Below, in pieces: positions 17,517-27,900 of a stretch of DNA of 64,000 nucleotides (its first letter is position 1; every line of letters starts with the position of its first letter). The stretch is from Streptococcus mutans. Lineage in GTDB: Bacteria; Bacillota; Bacilli; Lactobacillales; Streptococcaceae. Position numbers and translations under genes: made by a program. The stretch lies in NCBI RefSeq assembly GCF_006739205.1, contig NZ_AP019720.1:558001-622000 (forward strand), read 5' to 3'. The notes below the pieces were generated by a model. That model did no database searches, was not told the DNA's origin, and saw only the letters and a list, made by a program, of their open reading frames with translations.

Positions 17517-19764
17517 GTATGTCCAAGAAAAAACCGGTCAAAATTTGGAACAATTAAGCAATGAAGCTATTTATGTTCAGCTTTTGCACTTTGTCAAAGA
17601 GGCTGCCAAAGACATGCCTAAAAATACGTCTAAACGTAAAGTATATTATATCTCTGCTGAGTTCCTGATTGGGAAATTACTGTCAAATAATCTGATAAAT
17701 TTAGGTCTTTATAAGACCGTTAAGGATGAATTAGCTGCTGCTGGTAAGTCCATCAGCCAAGTAGAAGATGTGGAATTAGAACCATCACTTGGTAACGGTG
17801 GTTTGGGACGCTTAGCTTCTTGTTTTATTGATTCGATGGCAACGCTGGGTATTAATGGTGAAGGTGTTGGACTTAATTACCACTGCGGACTTTTTAAGCA
17901 AGTTTTTCGTGATAATCAGCAGGAAGCTGAACCCAATTACTGGATTGAAGATGATTCTTGGCTAGTGCCAACGGCTATTTCATATGATGTGCCTTTCCGT
18001 GATTTTACGCTTAAGTCAAAATTAGATCGTATTGATATTTTGGGCTATCACAAGGATAGTAAGAATTACTTAAATCTCTTTGATATTGATGGTCTTGATT
18101 ATGGCTTGATTAAGGATGGTATTACTTTTGATAAGACTGAAATTAAGAAAAACCTGACTCTTTTCCTTTATCCTGATGATTCTGATAAAAATGGGGAATT
18201 GCTGCGTATTTATCAACAATATTTCATGGTTTCAAATGCAGCTCAGCTCTTGATTGACGAAGCGCTTGAGCGCGGTTCAAATCTGCATGACTTGGCTGAT
18301 TATGCCTATGTGCAAATCAACGATACCCATCCATCAATGGTTATTCCAGAGCTTATCCGTCTCTTGAATGAAAAACATGGTTTAGATTTCTATGAAGCTG
18401 TAGATATTGTGAAAAATATGATTGGTTATACCAACCATACGATTTTAGCAGAAGCTCTTGAAAAATGGCCTTTGGAATATTTAAATGAAGTTGTCCCACA
18501 TTTGGTAACCATTATTGAACATCTAGACCGTATCGTTCGCAGTCAGTATAAGGATGATGCTGTTCAAATTATCGATAGAGATGATCGGGTTCACATGGCT
18601 CACATGGATATTCATTTTTCAACCAGTGTTAACGGAGTTGCTGCTCTCCATACTGATATTTTGAAAAACAGTGAATTGAAACCCTTCTATGATATTTATC
18701 CTGAAAAATTCAATAACAAGACTAATGGGATCACTTTCCGTCGGTGGTTGGAATTTGCCAATCAAGACTTGGCAGCCTATATTAAAGAATTAATTGGTGA
18801 AGGTTATCTTGAAGATGCGACTGAGCTTGAAAAATTATTGGCTTTTGCGGATGACAAGACTGTTCATGAGCAGCTGGCAAAAATCAAATTTAACAATAAA
18901 TTAGCTCTTAAACGCTATCTCAAGGAAAATAAGGGAATCAACCTTGATGAAAATTCTATCATTGATACGCAAATCAAGCGTTTCCATGAATATAAACGTC
19001 AGCAAATGAATGCTCTTTATGTTATTCATAAGTATCTTGAAATCAAAAAAGGCAATCTTCCAAAACGTAAAATTACTGTGATCTTTGGTGGTAAAGCAGC
19101 ACCGGCTTATACCATTGCCCAAGACATTATTCATTTGATTCTTTGCTTATCAGAGCTTATCAATAATGATCCGGATGTTAGTCCTTACCTTAATGTCTTC
19201 CTTGTTGAAAATTATAATGTCACTGTGGCAGAAAAATTAATCCCTGCTACTGATATTTCGGAACAAATTTCTTTGGCTTCAAAAGAGGCTTCTGGTACAG
19301 GTAACATGAAATTCATGCTTAACGGTGCTTTAACACTGGGTACGATGGATGGTGCCAATGTGGAGATTGCTGAACTTGTCGGTTCAGATAATATCTACAT
19401 TTTTGGTAAGGATTCAGATACCATTATTGATTTGTATGACAAGGGAACTTATGTTTCTAAGGATTATTATACTAATAATGCAGTCATTAAAGAAGCCGTT
19501 GATTTCATCGTTAGTAAGGATGTCCTTGCGTTAGGTAAAAAAGAACGTTTAGAACGTCTTTACCATGAGCTTATCAATAAAGATTGGTTCATGACACTGA
19601 TTGACTTGAAAGAATACATTGCTAAGAAAGAAGAAATGTTAGCTGATTATGAGGACCAAAATGTATGGAATAAAAAGGTTATTCAAAACATCGCTAAAGC
19701 TGGTTTCTTCTCATCAGACAGAACAATCCAACAATACGATAAGGACATTTGGCATAGTTTGTAA
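17488..19764 (+). CDS. malP: Maltodextrin/glycogen phosphorylase (malQ-linked)
   Basis: A 758-residue GT35 phosphorylase that releases glucose-1-phosphate from maltodextrin. The PLP-binding lysine lies in [21 protein letters not shown], and the N-terminal [12 protein letters not shown] is characteristic. GAGG at 17473 is 11 nt before ATG 17488 but only 2 nt before ATG 17479, so I prefer 17488. It is co-transcribed and probably translationally coupled with malQ under MalR. The database name is usually glgP; a second paralogue ends the glg operon. Confidence 0.93.
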   Translation: MTQKTKQFSKYVQEKTGQNLEQLSNEAIYVQLLHFVKEAAKDMPKNTSKRKVYYISAEFLIGKLLSNNLINLGLYKTVKDELAAAGKSISQVEDVELEPSLGNGGLGRLASCFIDSMATLGINGEGVGLNYHCGLFKQVFRDNQQEAEPNYWIEDDSWLVPTAISYDVPFRDFTLKSKLDRIDILGYHKDSKNYLNLFDIDGLDYGLIKDGITFDKTEIKKNLTLFLYPDDSDKNGELLRIYQQYFMVSNAAQLLIDEALERGSNLHDLADYAYVQINDTHPSMVIPELIRLLNEKHGLDFYEAVDIVKNMIGYTNHTILAEALEKWPLEYLNEVVPHLVTIIEHLDRIVRSQYKDDAVQIIDRDDRVHMAHMDIHFSTSVNGVAALHTDILKNSELKPFYDIYPEKFNNKTNGITFRRWLEFANQDLAAYIKELIGEGYLEDATELEKLLAFADDKTVHEQLAKIKFNNKLALKRYLKENKGINLDENSIIDTQIKRFHEYKRQQMNALYVIHKYLEIKKGNLPKRKITVIFGGKAAPAYTIAQDIIHLILCLSELINNDPDVSPYLNVFLVENYNVTVAEKLIPATDISEQISLASKEASGTGNMKFMLNGALTLGTMDGANVEIAELVGSDNIYIFGKDSDTIIDLYDKGTYVSKDYYTNNAVIKEAVDFIVSKDVLALGKKERLERLYHELINKDWFMTLIDLKEYIAKKEEMLADYEDQNVWNKKVIQNIAKAGFFSSDRTIQQYDKDIWHSL

Positions 19765-19810
19765 AAAGAAATTTATAGAAGCTAAATGTTAGCCTCATCT
19801 CACTTAAAAA

Positions 19811-19869
19811 AGAAAAGCGATTGAATCTATTTCAGTTAAAATTTGGAATAGAAATTCAATCGTTTTTTT
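19811..19869 (+). terminator. Terminator after malP
   Basis: A long stem with outer pairing CGATTGAAT (19818-19826) to ATTCAATCG (19854-19862) and inner TCTATT/AATAGA, followed by T7. Confidence 0.8.
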
Positions 19870-19955
19870 ATAGAGAGACTGTAGATTTATAAGAATTAGA
19901 ATGAAACCACTGCTATCCATTTTATGAAATGAATGAAAAATTTTAGCCTTTTTGA

Positions 19956-19984
19956 GTTACAACTTTTATAAAAAAGCTTATAAT
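19956..19984 (+). promoter_or_regulatory. Promoter of the P-type ATPase operon
   Basis: GTTACA (19956-19961) and TATAAT (19979-19984) have a 17-nt spacer. Transcription would start near 19991, inside the upstream TTG-initiated frame, which supports the downstream ATG. Confidence 0.6.
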
Positions 19985-20035
19985 ATAGGCAAGAAAGACT
20001 TGATCTTACATGTGAGGTCAAATGAGGTATATGTT

Positions 20036-22828
20036 ATGAGTAGCACAGAACAAGAAACGATGCAGGGAATAGAAAAACTTGTATCTGATGATGTTTATGA
20101 AGCTGCACAAACCAGTTCAAATGGACTTGAGGCTTCTCAAGTTCAAAAGCGGCAAGAGTTATATGGTCTCAATCGGTTGAATGAAGTCAAGGGAGAGCCT
20201 GTTTGGCTGAAATTTATTAAAAATTTTACCAGTATGATGGCACTCTTGCTCTGGGCAGGCGGTGCAGTTGCCTTCTTTAGCGGGACAATTGAATTGGGGA
20301 TTGCCATTTGGCTTGTTAATGTTATTAATGGTCTTTTCTCATTTTTCCAAGAGTATCGGGCCAGTCAGGCTACTGAAGCCTTGAAAAAGATGCTCCCTTC
20401 ATACGCCAGAGTCATCCGTGATGGTAAGGAGAGTAAGATTTTAGCAGAAGAACTGGTTCCCGGAGATGTCATGCTGATTGAGGAAGGAGATGCCATTTCG
20501 GCAGATGGGCGTATTATCTTTTCTACTGATTTGCAGGTCAATCAGTCTGCTTTGACGGGTGAGTCCAATCCTGTTCGGAAAAATAATTATCCTGTTCTTG
20601 ATTCAGACACGGAAAATTTGGAATTTAAAAATATGGTTTTTGCCGGAACTAGTGTATCAAATGGCAGTGCCAAAGTTGTGGTAACGAAAATCGCAATGGC
20701 AACCGAATTTGGTAAAATTGCTGATTTGACCCAATCAATGGAAGATGAAAAAAGTCCGCTGCAAAAGGAATTGGACTTATTAACTAAGCAGATTTCTTTG
20801 ATTGCGGTAACTATTGGTATCTTTTTCTTGCTGGCTTCTGTTTTCTTTGTTAAACAACCTTTAGCCCAAGCCTTTATCTTTTCTCTGGGAATGATTGTCG
20901 CTTTTATCCCAGAAGGACTTTTGCCAACAGTTACTTTGTCCCTTGCCATGGCCGTTCAGAGAATGGCCAAGGAGCATGCCTTGGTTAAGAAATTATCTTC
21001 AGTAGAAACCTTGGGTGCGACCTCAGTCATTTGTTCTGATAAGACGGGAACCTTGACCCAAAATGAAATGACAGTCAACCATGTTTGGACTTTAAATCAT
21101 GAATACGAAGTGACAGGTCAAGGTTATGCTTCTGATGGACATTTAGAAAGAAATAATCAGGAAGTTACAGTTGCCAATGAAGAGGGTTTAGAGTTCTTGC
21201 TGAGAGCAGCAGCACTTTGTTCCAATGCACGTGTTCTAGCACCTAGTGATGAAAATCCTCGTTATACGGTTCTAGGAGATCCAACAGAAGCCTGCTTAAA
21301 TGTTGTGGCTGAAAAAGCAGGGATTGACTTAACTGAAAATGAAACTTGGGCACAAAGAGTGAGAGAATTACCGTTTGATTCCAGCCGTAAGCGAATGACG
21401 ACTGTGCATCGACTAAAACAACCTGTAAATGGTTCGTCCTTCATTTCAATTACTAAAGGAGCTCCTAAAGAGACCTCTGAGCTTTGTAACAAGGTTTATG
21501 AGAATGGTCAGCTGAGAGATTTGACTGATACAGATCGGGAAGCTATTTTAGCGGCTAATGATGATTATGCGCGTCAAGGTTTGCGTGTTTTAGCAGTTGC
21601 CTATCGTAATCTAGAAGAAGTAGCTGACCTTCCCAAAGCCTTGTCTGACTATAGTCCAGAAGTCATTGAAGAGGATATGGTTTTTCAAGGTTTAGTGGTT
21701 ATGGCAGATCCTCCGCGTGAAGAAGTGGCAGCGGCTGTTGAGTTATGCCGTAAGGCAAGCATTCGTATTGTCATGGTTACAGGAGATTATGGTTTAACAG
21801 CTGTCAGCATTGCCAAACGGATTGGTATTGTCCAAGGGGAAAATCCTCGTGTGGTTACTGGCCTAGAATTAAAAGATATGTCAGATGATGACTTGAAACA
21901 GGCCTTATCAGATGAAGTTGTCTTTGCCCGTGTAGCGCCCGAACAAAAATATCGTGTTGTTACCAATCTGCAAGCTTTGGGACATGTTGTTGCTGTAACA
22001 GGTGATGGTGTCAATGATGCCCCAGCCTTGAAAAAAGCTGATATTGGAGTGGCAATGGGGATTACAGGGACAGATGTTGCTAAGGAATCTGCGGATATGA
22101 TTTTGACAGATGACAATTTTGCTTCTATTGTACGCGCTGTTGAAGAGGGGCGTGCTGTCTATACCAACATTCGGAAATTCCTGACTTATATCTTTAATAG
22201 TAATACCTCGGAGGCCGTGCCTTCTGCAGCTTTTCTTTTTTCAAAAGGAGGTATTCCTTTACCTTTAACCGTTATGCAGATTTTAGCGATTGACCTAGGA
22301 ACGGATATGATTCCTGCCCTTGGTTTAGGCGTCGAAGAAGCTGAAGATGGGATTATGGAACGTCCCCCTCGGCGTCCAACAGACCGTCTGCTCAACAAAG
22401 GTTTATTGATAAAGGCCTTTATTTGGTATGGCCTTTTAGAAGCAGCTATTGCTATGGGAGCTTTCTTCTTTACTTATGCTATTGGCGGCGGTTTAAGTGG
22501 GCATTTGGCGTCATCAGGTCAGCTCTACCAGCAGGCAACAACAATGACTCTTGGTGCTATTATCTTTTGCCAGTTGGGAATGGTGATGAATACACGTACT
22601 GAAAAGGCCTCTATCTTTAAAGTGAAACTCTTTTCAAATAAGGTCATTAATTTTGGTATGATGTTTGAAATTTTCTTATTCTGTCTTTTAGCTTACCTAC
22701 CATTTTTACATGGTCTCTTCAACACGGCGGCAATAGGTGTGTGGCATTGGGTCTATTTGATTCTCTGTCCAATTCCAGTTTTGTTTATTGAGGAAGCTCG
22801 TAAGGCTTATATGAGAAGAAAACACTAA
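20036..22828 (+). CDS. P2-type cation-transporting ATPase (PacL-like)
   Basis: A 930-residue ion pump. It has an N-terminal cation-ATPase domain, the actuator motif LTGES, the IPEGLLPTVTLSLAMA helix, the phosphorylation site DKTGTLTQN, the nucleotide domain KGAPKE, the hinge TGDGVNDAPALKKADIG and a C-terminal helix bundle. The PEGLL sequence resembles Na+/K+-type P2C pumps as much as Ca2+-type P2A, so the ion is uncertain. The start is ATG 20036 with GAGG 10 nt upstream. Two TrkA-type genes follow within 40 nt, suggesting a K+ or Na+ role. Confidence 0.85.
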   Translation: MSSTEQETMQGIEKLVSDDVYEAAQTSSNGLEASQVQKRQELYGLNRLNEVKGEPVWLKFIKNFTSMMALLLWAGGAVAFFSGTIELGIAIWLVNVINGLFSFFQEYRASQATEALKKMLPSYARVIRDGKESKILAEELVPGDVMLIEEGDAISADGRIIFSTDLQVNQSALTGESNPVRKNNYPVLDSDTENLEFKNMVFAGTSVSNGSAKVVVTKIAMATEFGKIADLTQSMEDEKSPLQKELDLLTKQISLIAVTIGIFFLLASVFFVKQPLAQAFIFSLGMIVAFIPEGLLPTVTLSLAMAVQRMAKEHALVKKLSSVETLGATSVICSDKTGTLTQNEMTVNHVWTLNHEYEVTGQGYASDGHLERNNQEVTVANEEGLEFLLRAAALCSNARVLAPSDENPRYTVLGDPTEACLNVVAEKAGIDLTENETWAQRVRELPFDSSRKRMTTVHRLKQPVNGSSFISITKGAPKETSELCNKVYENGQLRDLTDTDREAILAANDDYARQGLRVLAVAYRNLEEVADLPKALSDYSPEVIEEDMVFQGLVVMADPPREEVAAAVELCRKASIRIVMVTGDYGLTAVSIAKRIGIVQGENPRVVTGLELKDMSDDDLKQALSDEVVFARVAPEQKYRVVTNLQALGHVVAVTGDGVNDAPALKKADIGVAMGITGTDVAKESADMILTDDNFASIVRAVEEGRAVYTNIRKFLTYIFNSNTSEAVPSAAFLFSKGGIPLPLTVMQILAIDLGTDMIPALGLGVEEAEDGIMERPPRRPTDRLLNKGLLIKAFIWYGLLEAAIAMGAFFFTYAIGGGLSGHLASSGQLYQQATTMTLGAIIFCQLGMVMNTRTEKASIFKVKLFSNKVINFGMMFEIFLFCLLAYLPFLHGLFNTAAIGVWHWVYLILCPIPVLFIEEARKAYMRRKH

Positions 22829-22864
22829 TTCATTGGTCTCATTGTTATCAAAAGGAGGGTAGCT

Positions 22865-23518
22865 ATGAAAATTATTATTGTCGGATGTGGTCGTTTAGGT
22901 TCTGGTTTGGCTAATCAATTAAGTCAAGAAGAAAATGATGTTACGGTTATTACGATTGATGAAGACTATTTGGAAGCTTTAGATGATCATTTTACAGGTC
23001 AATCTTTGGTAGGAGTTGGCTTTGATAGAGAAATTTTAGTGAAAGCAGGTATTGAGCATGCAGATAGTTTAATTTCCTGTACAGATAGTGATGATACGAA
23101 TGCTTTGGTGGCCCGTATTGCTAAAAAAATCTACAAAGTTCCTAAGGTCATTGCCAGATTATATGATTCCAGTAAAGTTGATTTATACAATGCGCTAGGC
23201 ATTCAAGTTATTGCAACAACACAATGGGGTATTGAACGAACCAAGAACCTGCTGACCTTTAAGCATTTTGATTCTGTTTTGAGTCTGGGGAATGGACATT
23301 CTACTGTAGAGATTGTACGTTTTAATATTCCTCCTTTGTTGGATAAGAAGAAAATAGAAGAGGTTCTCCCTATCCATGAAGTGCGAGTCATAGCCTTAAG
23401 TCGAAAAAATGAGACGTTCATTCCTAATAGAGAAACACTACTGCACTCTCGAGATGTTATCCATTTAGCTGCATCTTCTGATACGGCTAATCAGTTGAGA
23501 GAACGCTTTATTTTCTGA
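22865..23518 (+). CDS. TrkA/KtrA-family K+ channel regulatory protein (first copy)
   Basis: A 217-residue cytosolic RCK protein. The Rossmann motif GCGRLGSG (residues 7-14) with an acidic residue at the end of the second strand indicates NAD(H) or nucleotide binding, followed by a TrkA-C domain (about 140-217). Such proteins gate KtrB/TrkH channels. No membrane subunit is visible nearby. Strong AAAGGAGGG ribosome binding site. In operon with the ATPase and the second copy, 13 nt downstream. Confidence 0.88.
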   Translation: MKIIIVGCGRLGSGLANQLSQEENDVTVITIDEDYLEALDDHFTGQSLVGVGFDREILVKAGIEHADSLISCTDSDDTNALVARIAKKIYKVPKVIARLYDSSKVDLYNALGIQVIATTQWGIERTKNLLTFKHFDSVLSLGNGHSTVEIVRFNIPPLLDKKKIEEVLPIHEVRVIALSRKNETFIPNRETLLHSRDVIHLAASSDTANQLRERFIF

Positions 23519-23531
23519 GGAGGAAGAAGCT

Positions 23532-24191
23532 ATGAAAATTATTATTATCGGTTGTGGCAAGGTTGGAGCTTATGTGGCTAAGCAATTATTGGATTCGCAT
23601 CATCAAGTAACAATTATTGAGCGAGATCAAAAACGTTTTGAGCAAGTCCTTCAAATATTTTCCCAAGCTGAGGTCTTACATGGAGATGGGACCAGTCCTA
23701 TTTTACTTGAAAAATGTTCTGTTGAAACAGCGAATGCCGTTGCTTATTTGACGGGAAAAGATGAAATCAATCTTGTAGGGTCAACCGTTGCTAAATTCAA
23801 CTACGCAGTAGATCGAGTTGTTGCCCGTGTCAATAATCCTAAAAATGAATGGCTTTTTAATGCAGATATGGGGGTGGATAGTCGTGTTAGTCAGGCCAGC
23901 CTGCTAGCTAGTGTGATTATCAATGAAGTTAATATTGAAAGTACAGCAACACTACTTAAATTAAATGACGATGAAAATGCGATTGTTGAATTTGTTTTAT
24001 CAAAAGGCGCTTCTGTTCATGGTAAGACTGTCAAAACAATTAATTTCCCAAGTGATGTTGTTTTGATATCTGTTCATCGTCAAGGACAAAATATTATTCC
24101 TAAAGGAGAGACTGTGTTATTGGAAGGGGATCACATTCTAGCTTATACTAACAGTCAAAATCAGGAAAAGCTGGCGCAGCTGTTCCGTTAG
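23532..24191 (+). CDS. TrkA/KtrA-family K+ channel regulatory protein (second copy)
   Basis: A 219-residue paralogue of the preceding gene, beginning MKIIIIGCGKVGAY, with the same RCK-N plus TrkA-C layout. GAGGAGGAAG precedes the start. The tandem arrangement suggests a heteromeric regulatory ring, or two regulators for different targets. Last gene of the three-gene operon. Confidence 0.88.
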   Translation: MKIIIIGCGKVGAYVAKQLLDSHHQVTIIERDQKRFEQVLQIFSQAEVLHGDGTSPILLEKCSVETANAVAYLTGKDEINLVGSTVAKFNYAVDRVVARVNNPKNEWLFNADMGVDSRVSQASLLASVIINEVNIESTATLLKLNDDENAIVEFVLSKGASVHGKTVKTINFPSDVVLISVHRQGQNIIPKGETVLLEGDHILAYTNSQNQEKLAQLFR

Positions 24192-24236
24192 TTTTGCACT
24201 TTATAGATATTATTATAAAGAGATGAAAACGAAGAA

Positions 24237-24268
24237 ATTCCATTCAATATCATTGAATGGAATTTTTA
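24237..24268. terminator. Bidirectional terminator between the TrkA pair and the EamA gene
   Basis: A 12-bp perfect stem (24237-24248 with 24252-24263), 3-nt loop and T5 on the right, between convergent genes. Confidence 0.75.
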
Positions 24269-24278
24269 ATAGTATAAC

Positions 24279-24692
24279 TTAACTAACTATCATCAAAGTT
24301 CCGCCGCCAATCAGTATACAGCCAATCAAAGATTTTATGCTAAAGTCTTCATGCAGAACAAGAAAAGCAAGAATGAGGGTAATCACAACGCTGAGTTTGT
24401 CAATAGGAACAACCTCTGATGCCTTACCCAGTTGAAGAGCTCGATAGTAGCACAGCCATGAGGCACCTGTTGCTAAACCAGAAAGAATTAGAAAAGTCCA
24501 GCTTTTCTTGCTAATGTCAGCTAAACCCGTCTGACCTTTTGTTAAAAAGACCATGCCCCAAGCCAAAAAGACAACTACAAGAGTTCGAATAGCAGTTGCC
24601 AAGTTTGAATTAACGTCCTCAATCCCAATTTTAGCAAGAATTGAGGTTAATGCTGCAAATAAGGCGGAAAGAAATGCAAATAATGCCCACAT
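24279..24692 (-). CDS. Half-size EamA/DMT-family transporter
   Basis: A 137-residue membrane protein with five hydrophobic segments, corresponding to one EamA repeat of the ten-helix drug/metabolite transporters. It would have to dimerise. The substrate is unknown. The AGGAGG site sits 9 nt before the ATG. The gene stands alone. Confidence 0.82.
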   Translation of the reverse strand: MWALFAFLSALFAALTSILAKIGIEDVNSNLATAIRTLVVVFLAWGMVFLTKGQTGLADISKKSWTFLILSGLATGASWLCYYRALQLGKASEVVPIDKLSVVITLILAFLVLHEDFSIKSLIGCILIGGGTLMIVS

Positions 24693-25140
24693 AAGTAAGC
24701 CTCCTTACTGAATCTATACAAGGAACCTTCCTATATTATCTAGGAAATTCAACGATTAAAAGTTTACGATAAGCCTATTATAAATCTTTCTATAACAAAT
24801 AAAAAGCTATTTCATTTAGTGATTGTGATTGGCTTTTCTTGCCAATCAGACTTAGGAGGGGTGGTACGCATCTAAAATTGGAGATTGCAGGTTCCAATCA
24901 ACCATTGCGTCAAACTATCACGGCTATTTTATATGACAATCTCAAACTTCTGTAACCACAGCGGCAATTGGCAGTTATTCTTTGTAGATGACGATGGTAC
25001 TAGGGCGAAAAAGCACCCTAAATGAATGCTTTATGTTGTGAAAGTGATAGAACTGCTTATAGTTCTATCATGAAGGGTTGATGAAATCTAGACTCACCAA
25101 AAAGAATGGGACTTCCTTTTTATAGTTGCTTTTAAAAATT
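24693..25140. other. Gene-free stretch with hairpins and possible coding relic
   Basis: About 450 bases without a supported gene. Two inverted repeats stand out: GATTGGC/GCCAATC at 24827-24847 (7-nt loop), and a 10-bp perfect pair at 25045-25054 and 25061-25070. A short open frame around 24845-24955 (containing GGTHLKLEIAG, ending at a TAA near 24955) has no ribosome binding site and may be a fragment of a lost gene. A 23-nt segment near 24892-24914 resembles one near 54649-54671 on the other strand. Confidence 0.45.
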
Positions 25141-25145
25141 TTTCT

Positions 25146-25174
25146 TTGACTATTAGGCTAAAAAACTGTATTAT
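25146..25174 (+). promoter_or_regulatory. Promoter for the GNAT gene, leaderless start
   Basis: TTGACT (25146-25151) and TATTAT (25169-25174) have a 17-nt spacer. The ATG at 25181 is 6 nt past the -10 box, leaving no room for a Shine-Dalgarno sequence. Confidence 0.7.
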
Positions 25175-25180
25175 AACAAT

Positions 25181-25735
25181 ATGGATATATGGACACAGTT
25201 AGGACGCTTTTCGGAATTTGAAACACAGCGTCTTTTGATGCGCTCTTTTGCTTTTAAGGATCATAAAGATTTTTATGAAATAGCAAGAGATGCGCAGAAT
25301 TTGGCATTTATTTTTCCTTGTCAGGCAAATTTGGCAGAAAGTGACTTTTTGTTGGTTCATTATTTTATGAAAAATCCCTTAGGAATTTGGGCTTTAGAAA
25401 ACAAACAGGATCATAAAATGATTGGTGCTATTAGATTGGACAAGCTAGATATAATAGCTAAGAGGGCTGAAATAGGTTACTTTTTGCATCGTCATTATTG
25501 GAAACAGGGGCTGGCAACCGAAGCACTTGAAAATCTTGTCTTTCTGGCATTCCAAGAACTCGATCTGAAAGACTTAGAAATTATTGTCCATAAAGAAAAC
25601 AGAGCAAGTGCCAGAGTGGCAGAAAAGGCGGGATTTAGATTGGTTAGGCAATTTAAGGGAAGCGATAGATACACCCATAAAATGCGTGATTATTTGAAAT
25701 ATGATTTAAAAGCAGGTGATAAAAGTTATGAGTAA
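25181..25735 (+). CDS. GNAT-family N-acetyltransferase (RimJ/RimL-like)
   Basis: A 184-residue GNAT protein. It begins with a RimL-type TQRLLMRSF, has the acetyl-CoA-binding loop region HRHYWKQGLATEAL and the late KENRASARVAEKAGF motif. It should acetylate an amine or protein N-terminus; the substrate cannot be read from sequence. It overlaps the next gene by 8 nt, so the two are co-transcribed. Confidence 0.88.
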   Translation: MDIWTQLGRFSEFETQRLLMRSFAFKDHKDFYEIARDAQNLAFIFPCQANLAESDFLLVHYFMKNPLGIWALENKQDHKMIGAIRLDKLDIIAKRAEIGYFLHRHYWKQGLATEALENLVFLAFQELDLKDLEIIVHKENRASARVAEKAGFRLVRQFKGSDRYTHKMRDYLKYDLKAGDKSYE

Positions 25736-27011
25736 GCATCAAGATATTCTGGAATATTTAGAAAATCTAACAGTTGGGAAACGTGTCAGTGTTAGAAGTA
25801 TTTCCAATCATTTAAAGGTTAGTGATGGAACGGCCTATCGTGCGATTAAAGAAGCTGAGAATCGCGGTATTGTTGAAACAAGACCACGCAGCGGTACCAT
25901 TCGTGTAGAGAAAAAGGTAAGAGTACGTCTCAGTAAATTAACTTATAAGGAAATTGCTAATATCAGTGAGTCTGAAGTCGTTTCGGGCGAATCAGGTCTC
26001 GGTCATGAATTCAGCAAGTTTTCTATTGGCGCCATGACAATTGATAATGTTCATCGTTATCTGACAAATGATGGTCTTTTAATTGTTGGCGATCGTGAAG
26101 ACATTCAACTTTTGGCCTTGGAAAATAAAAATGCTATTTTGGTGACGGGAGGTTTCTCAGTTTCTGAAAAAGTCCTTGATACTTCTAATCTATTAGGTAT
26201 TCCAGTGATGGTCACCAATTATGACACCTTTACGGTTGCAACCATCATCAATCAAGCCCTGTCCAATGTTCGTATTAAGACAGATATTAAGACCGTAGAT
26301 GAAGTTTATCAGGAAAAAGTTTATCATGGTTTCTTGCATGATACAGATACTGTTAGGGATTATAACAGTTTAATCAAAAAAACCAACCATGTCCGCTATC
26401 CTATTATCAATAGCCATGACATGGTTGTGGGCGTTATCAGTATGCGTGATGTGGCAGGTAAGGACCCTAATATGGTTCTCAATCAATTAATGACGAGAAA
26501 TCCTGTTGTTGCTAAGTCCAATCTTAGTTTAGCTAACATTAGTCAGAAGATGATTTTTGAAGGTTTTGACATGCTGCCAGTTGTCAAGGAAGATTATAGC
26601 CTTTTGGGGGTTATTACGCGCCGTCAGGTTATGGAAAATCTGCAAAACTTTCAAAGAACCAGTTCTCATACCTATAGTGAACAAATCACAGCCAATTTAC
26701 AGGAAGAAAGAACCGGCTTTCAATTTGTTGTTGAACCTGCTATGATTGACTCTGCAGGGAATCTAGCTCATGGCGTTTTGACAGAATTTATAAAAGACAT
26801 TACCATGCGTGTTTTGACACAGAAGCATAAAAAGAATATCATTATTGAGCAAATGATGTTATACTTTTTACAAGCTGTTCAAATTGATGACCTTTTGAAA
26901 ATACATCCTAAAATTATTACAGAAAATCGACGGAGCGCGACTCTTGACTTTGAAATTTACCATGGCAGTCAAGTGATTACAAAGGCTGTTGTGACAGCAA
27001 AATTGAATTAA
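25728..27011 (+). CDS. spxR: CBS-HotDog domain transcription factor SpxR
   Basis: A 427-residue multidomain regulator. The N-terminal winged helix (residues 1-60, KVSDGTAYRAIKEAENRG) is followed by a DRTGG domain (about 70-185), a pair of CBS domains (about 190-305) and a C-terminal hot-dog thioesterase-like domain (about 310-427). This matches SpxR, which in pneumococcus activates pyruvate oxidase gene spxB and probably senses adenine nucleotides or acyl-CoA. I start at ATG 25728, with AGGTGAT 7 nt upstream, rather than GTG 25716. Confidence 0.85.
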   Translation: MSKHQDILEYLENLTVGKRVSVRSISNHLKVSDGTAYRAIKEAENRGIVETRPRSGTIRVEKKVRVRLSKLTYKEIANISESEVVSGESGLGHEFSKFSIGAMTIDNVHRYLTNDGLLIVGDREDIQLLALENKNAILVTGGFSVSEKVLDTSNLLGIPVMVTNYDTFTVATIINQALSNVRIKTDIKTVDEVYQEKVYHGFLHDTDTVRDYNSLIKKTNHVRYPIINSHDMVVGVISMRDVAGKDPNMVLNQLMTRNPVVAKSNLSLANISQKMIFEGFDMLPVVKEDYSLLGVITRRQVMENLQNFQRTSSHTYSEQITANLQEERTGFQFVVEPAMIDSAGNLAHGVLTEFIKDITMRVLTQKHKKNIIIEQMMLYFLQAVQIDDLLKIHPKIITENRRSATLDFEIYHGSQVITKAVVTAKLN

Positions 27012-27028
27012 AAACTAAGGAGTTAAAA

Positions 27029-27889
27029 ATGATTACGTTAAAATCACAGCGTGAAATTGAAGCGATGGATGAGGCAGGTGATTTTCTGGCTAGCATTCAT
27101 ATCGGTTTACGTGATTTGATTAAACCCGGACTTGATATGTGGAAAATTGAAGAATATGTTCGCAGACGTTGTAAGGAAGAGAACTATCTTCCCTTACAAA
27201 TTGGTGTTGATGGGCAGCTTATGGATTACCCCTACGCAACTTGCTGCGGACTCAATGATGAAGTTGCACACGCCTTTCCACGTCATTATATCTTGAAAGA
27301 TGGCGATCTTCTTAAGGTTGATATGGTACTTGGCGGTCCCATTGCTAAAGAAGACCTAGATGTCTCAAAATTGAATTTTGACAATGTGGCTCAAGTCAAA
27401 AAATATACAGATAGTTTTCGTGGCGGTGTGGCTGATTCCTGCTGGGCCTATGCCGTTGGCAATGTTTCTCAAGAAGTAAAGAATCTAATGGCAGTGACCA
27501 AAGAGTGTCTCTATCGTGGAATTGAAAAGGCAGTAGTTGGCAATCGTATTGGTGACATTGGAGCAGCTATTCAAGAATATGCTGAGGCCAACGGTTATGG
27601 TGTCGTCCGTGATTTAGTTGGTCATGGTGTTGGCCCAACCATGCATGAAGAACCCAATGTACCGCATTATGGTAGAGCAGGACGTGGTCTGCGTTTGAAA
27701 GAGGGTATGGTCTTAACTATTGAACCCATGATTAATACCGGCACTTGGGAAATTGATACTGATATGAACACCGGCTGGGCACACAAAACGCTTGATGGCG
27801 GATTATCCTGTCAGTATGAGCATCAATTTGTCATTACAAAAGACGGTCCCCGTATTCTAACGAGTCAGGGTCAAGAAGGGACTTATTAA
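27029..27889 (+). CDS. map: Type I methionine aminopeptidase
   Basis: A 286-residue enzyme removing initiator methionine. Metal ligands are visible in LKVDMV, VADSCWAYAVG, GHGVGPTMHEEP, TIEPM and QYEHQF. A stretch of about 30 residues after KVDMVLGG is an insertion typical of streptococcal MetAP. An AAGGAG ribosome binding site follows the spxR stop closely, so co-transcription is likely. Confidence 0.96.
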   Translation: MITLKSQREIEAMDEAGDFLASIHIGLRDLIKPGLDMWKIEEYVRRRCKEENYLPLQIGVDGQLMDYPYATCCGLNDEVAHAFPRHYILKDGDLLKVDMVLGGPIAKEDLDVSKLNFDNVAQVKKYTDSFRGGVADSCWAYAVGNVSQEVKNLMAVTKECLYRGIEKAVVGNRIGDIGAAIQEYAEANGYGVVRDLVGHGVGPTMHEEPNVPHYGRAGRGLRLKEGMVLTIEPMINTGTWEIDTDMNTGWAHKTLDGGLSCQYEHQFVITKDGPRILTSQGQEGTY

Positions 27890-27900
27890 TAGGAGCGACA

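Noticed and set aside
19952..20035. Longer N-terminus of the P-type ATPase from a TTG start
   Set aside because: A good -10 box lies within this segment and GAGG precedes ATG 20036, so the extra 28 residues are probably not translated.
25022..25081. 19-codon frame over the hairpin near 25045-25070
   Set aside because: No ribosome binding site; the short frame is explained by chance within an inverted repeat.
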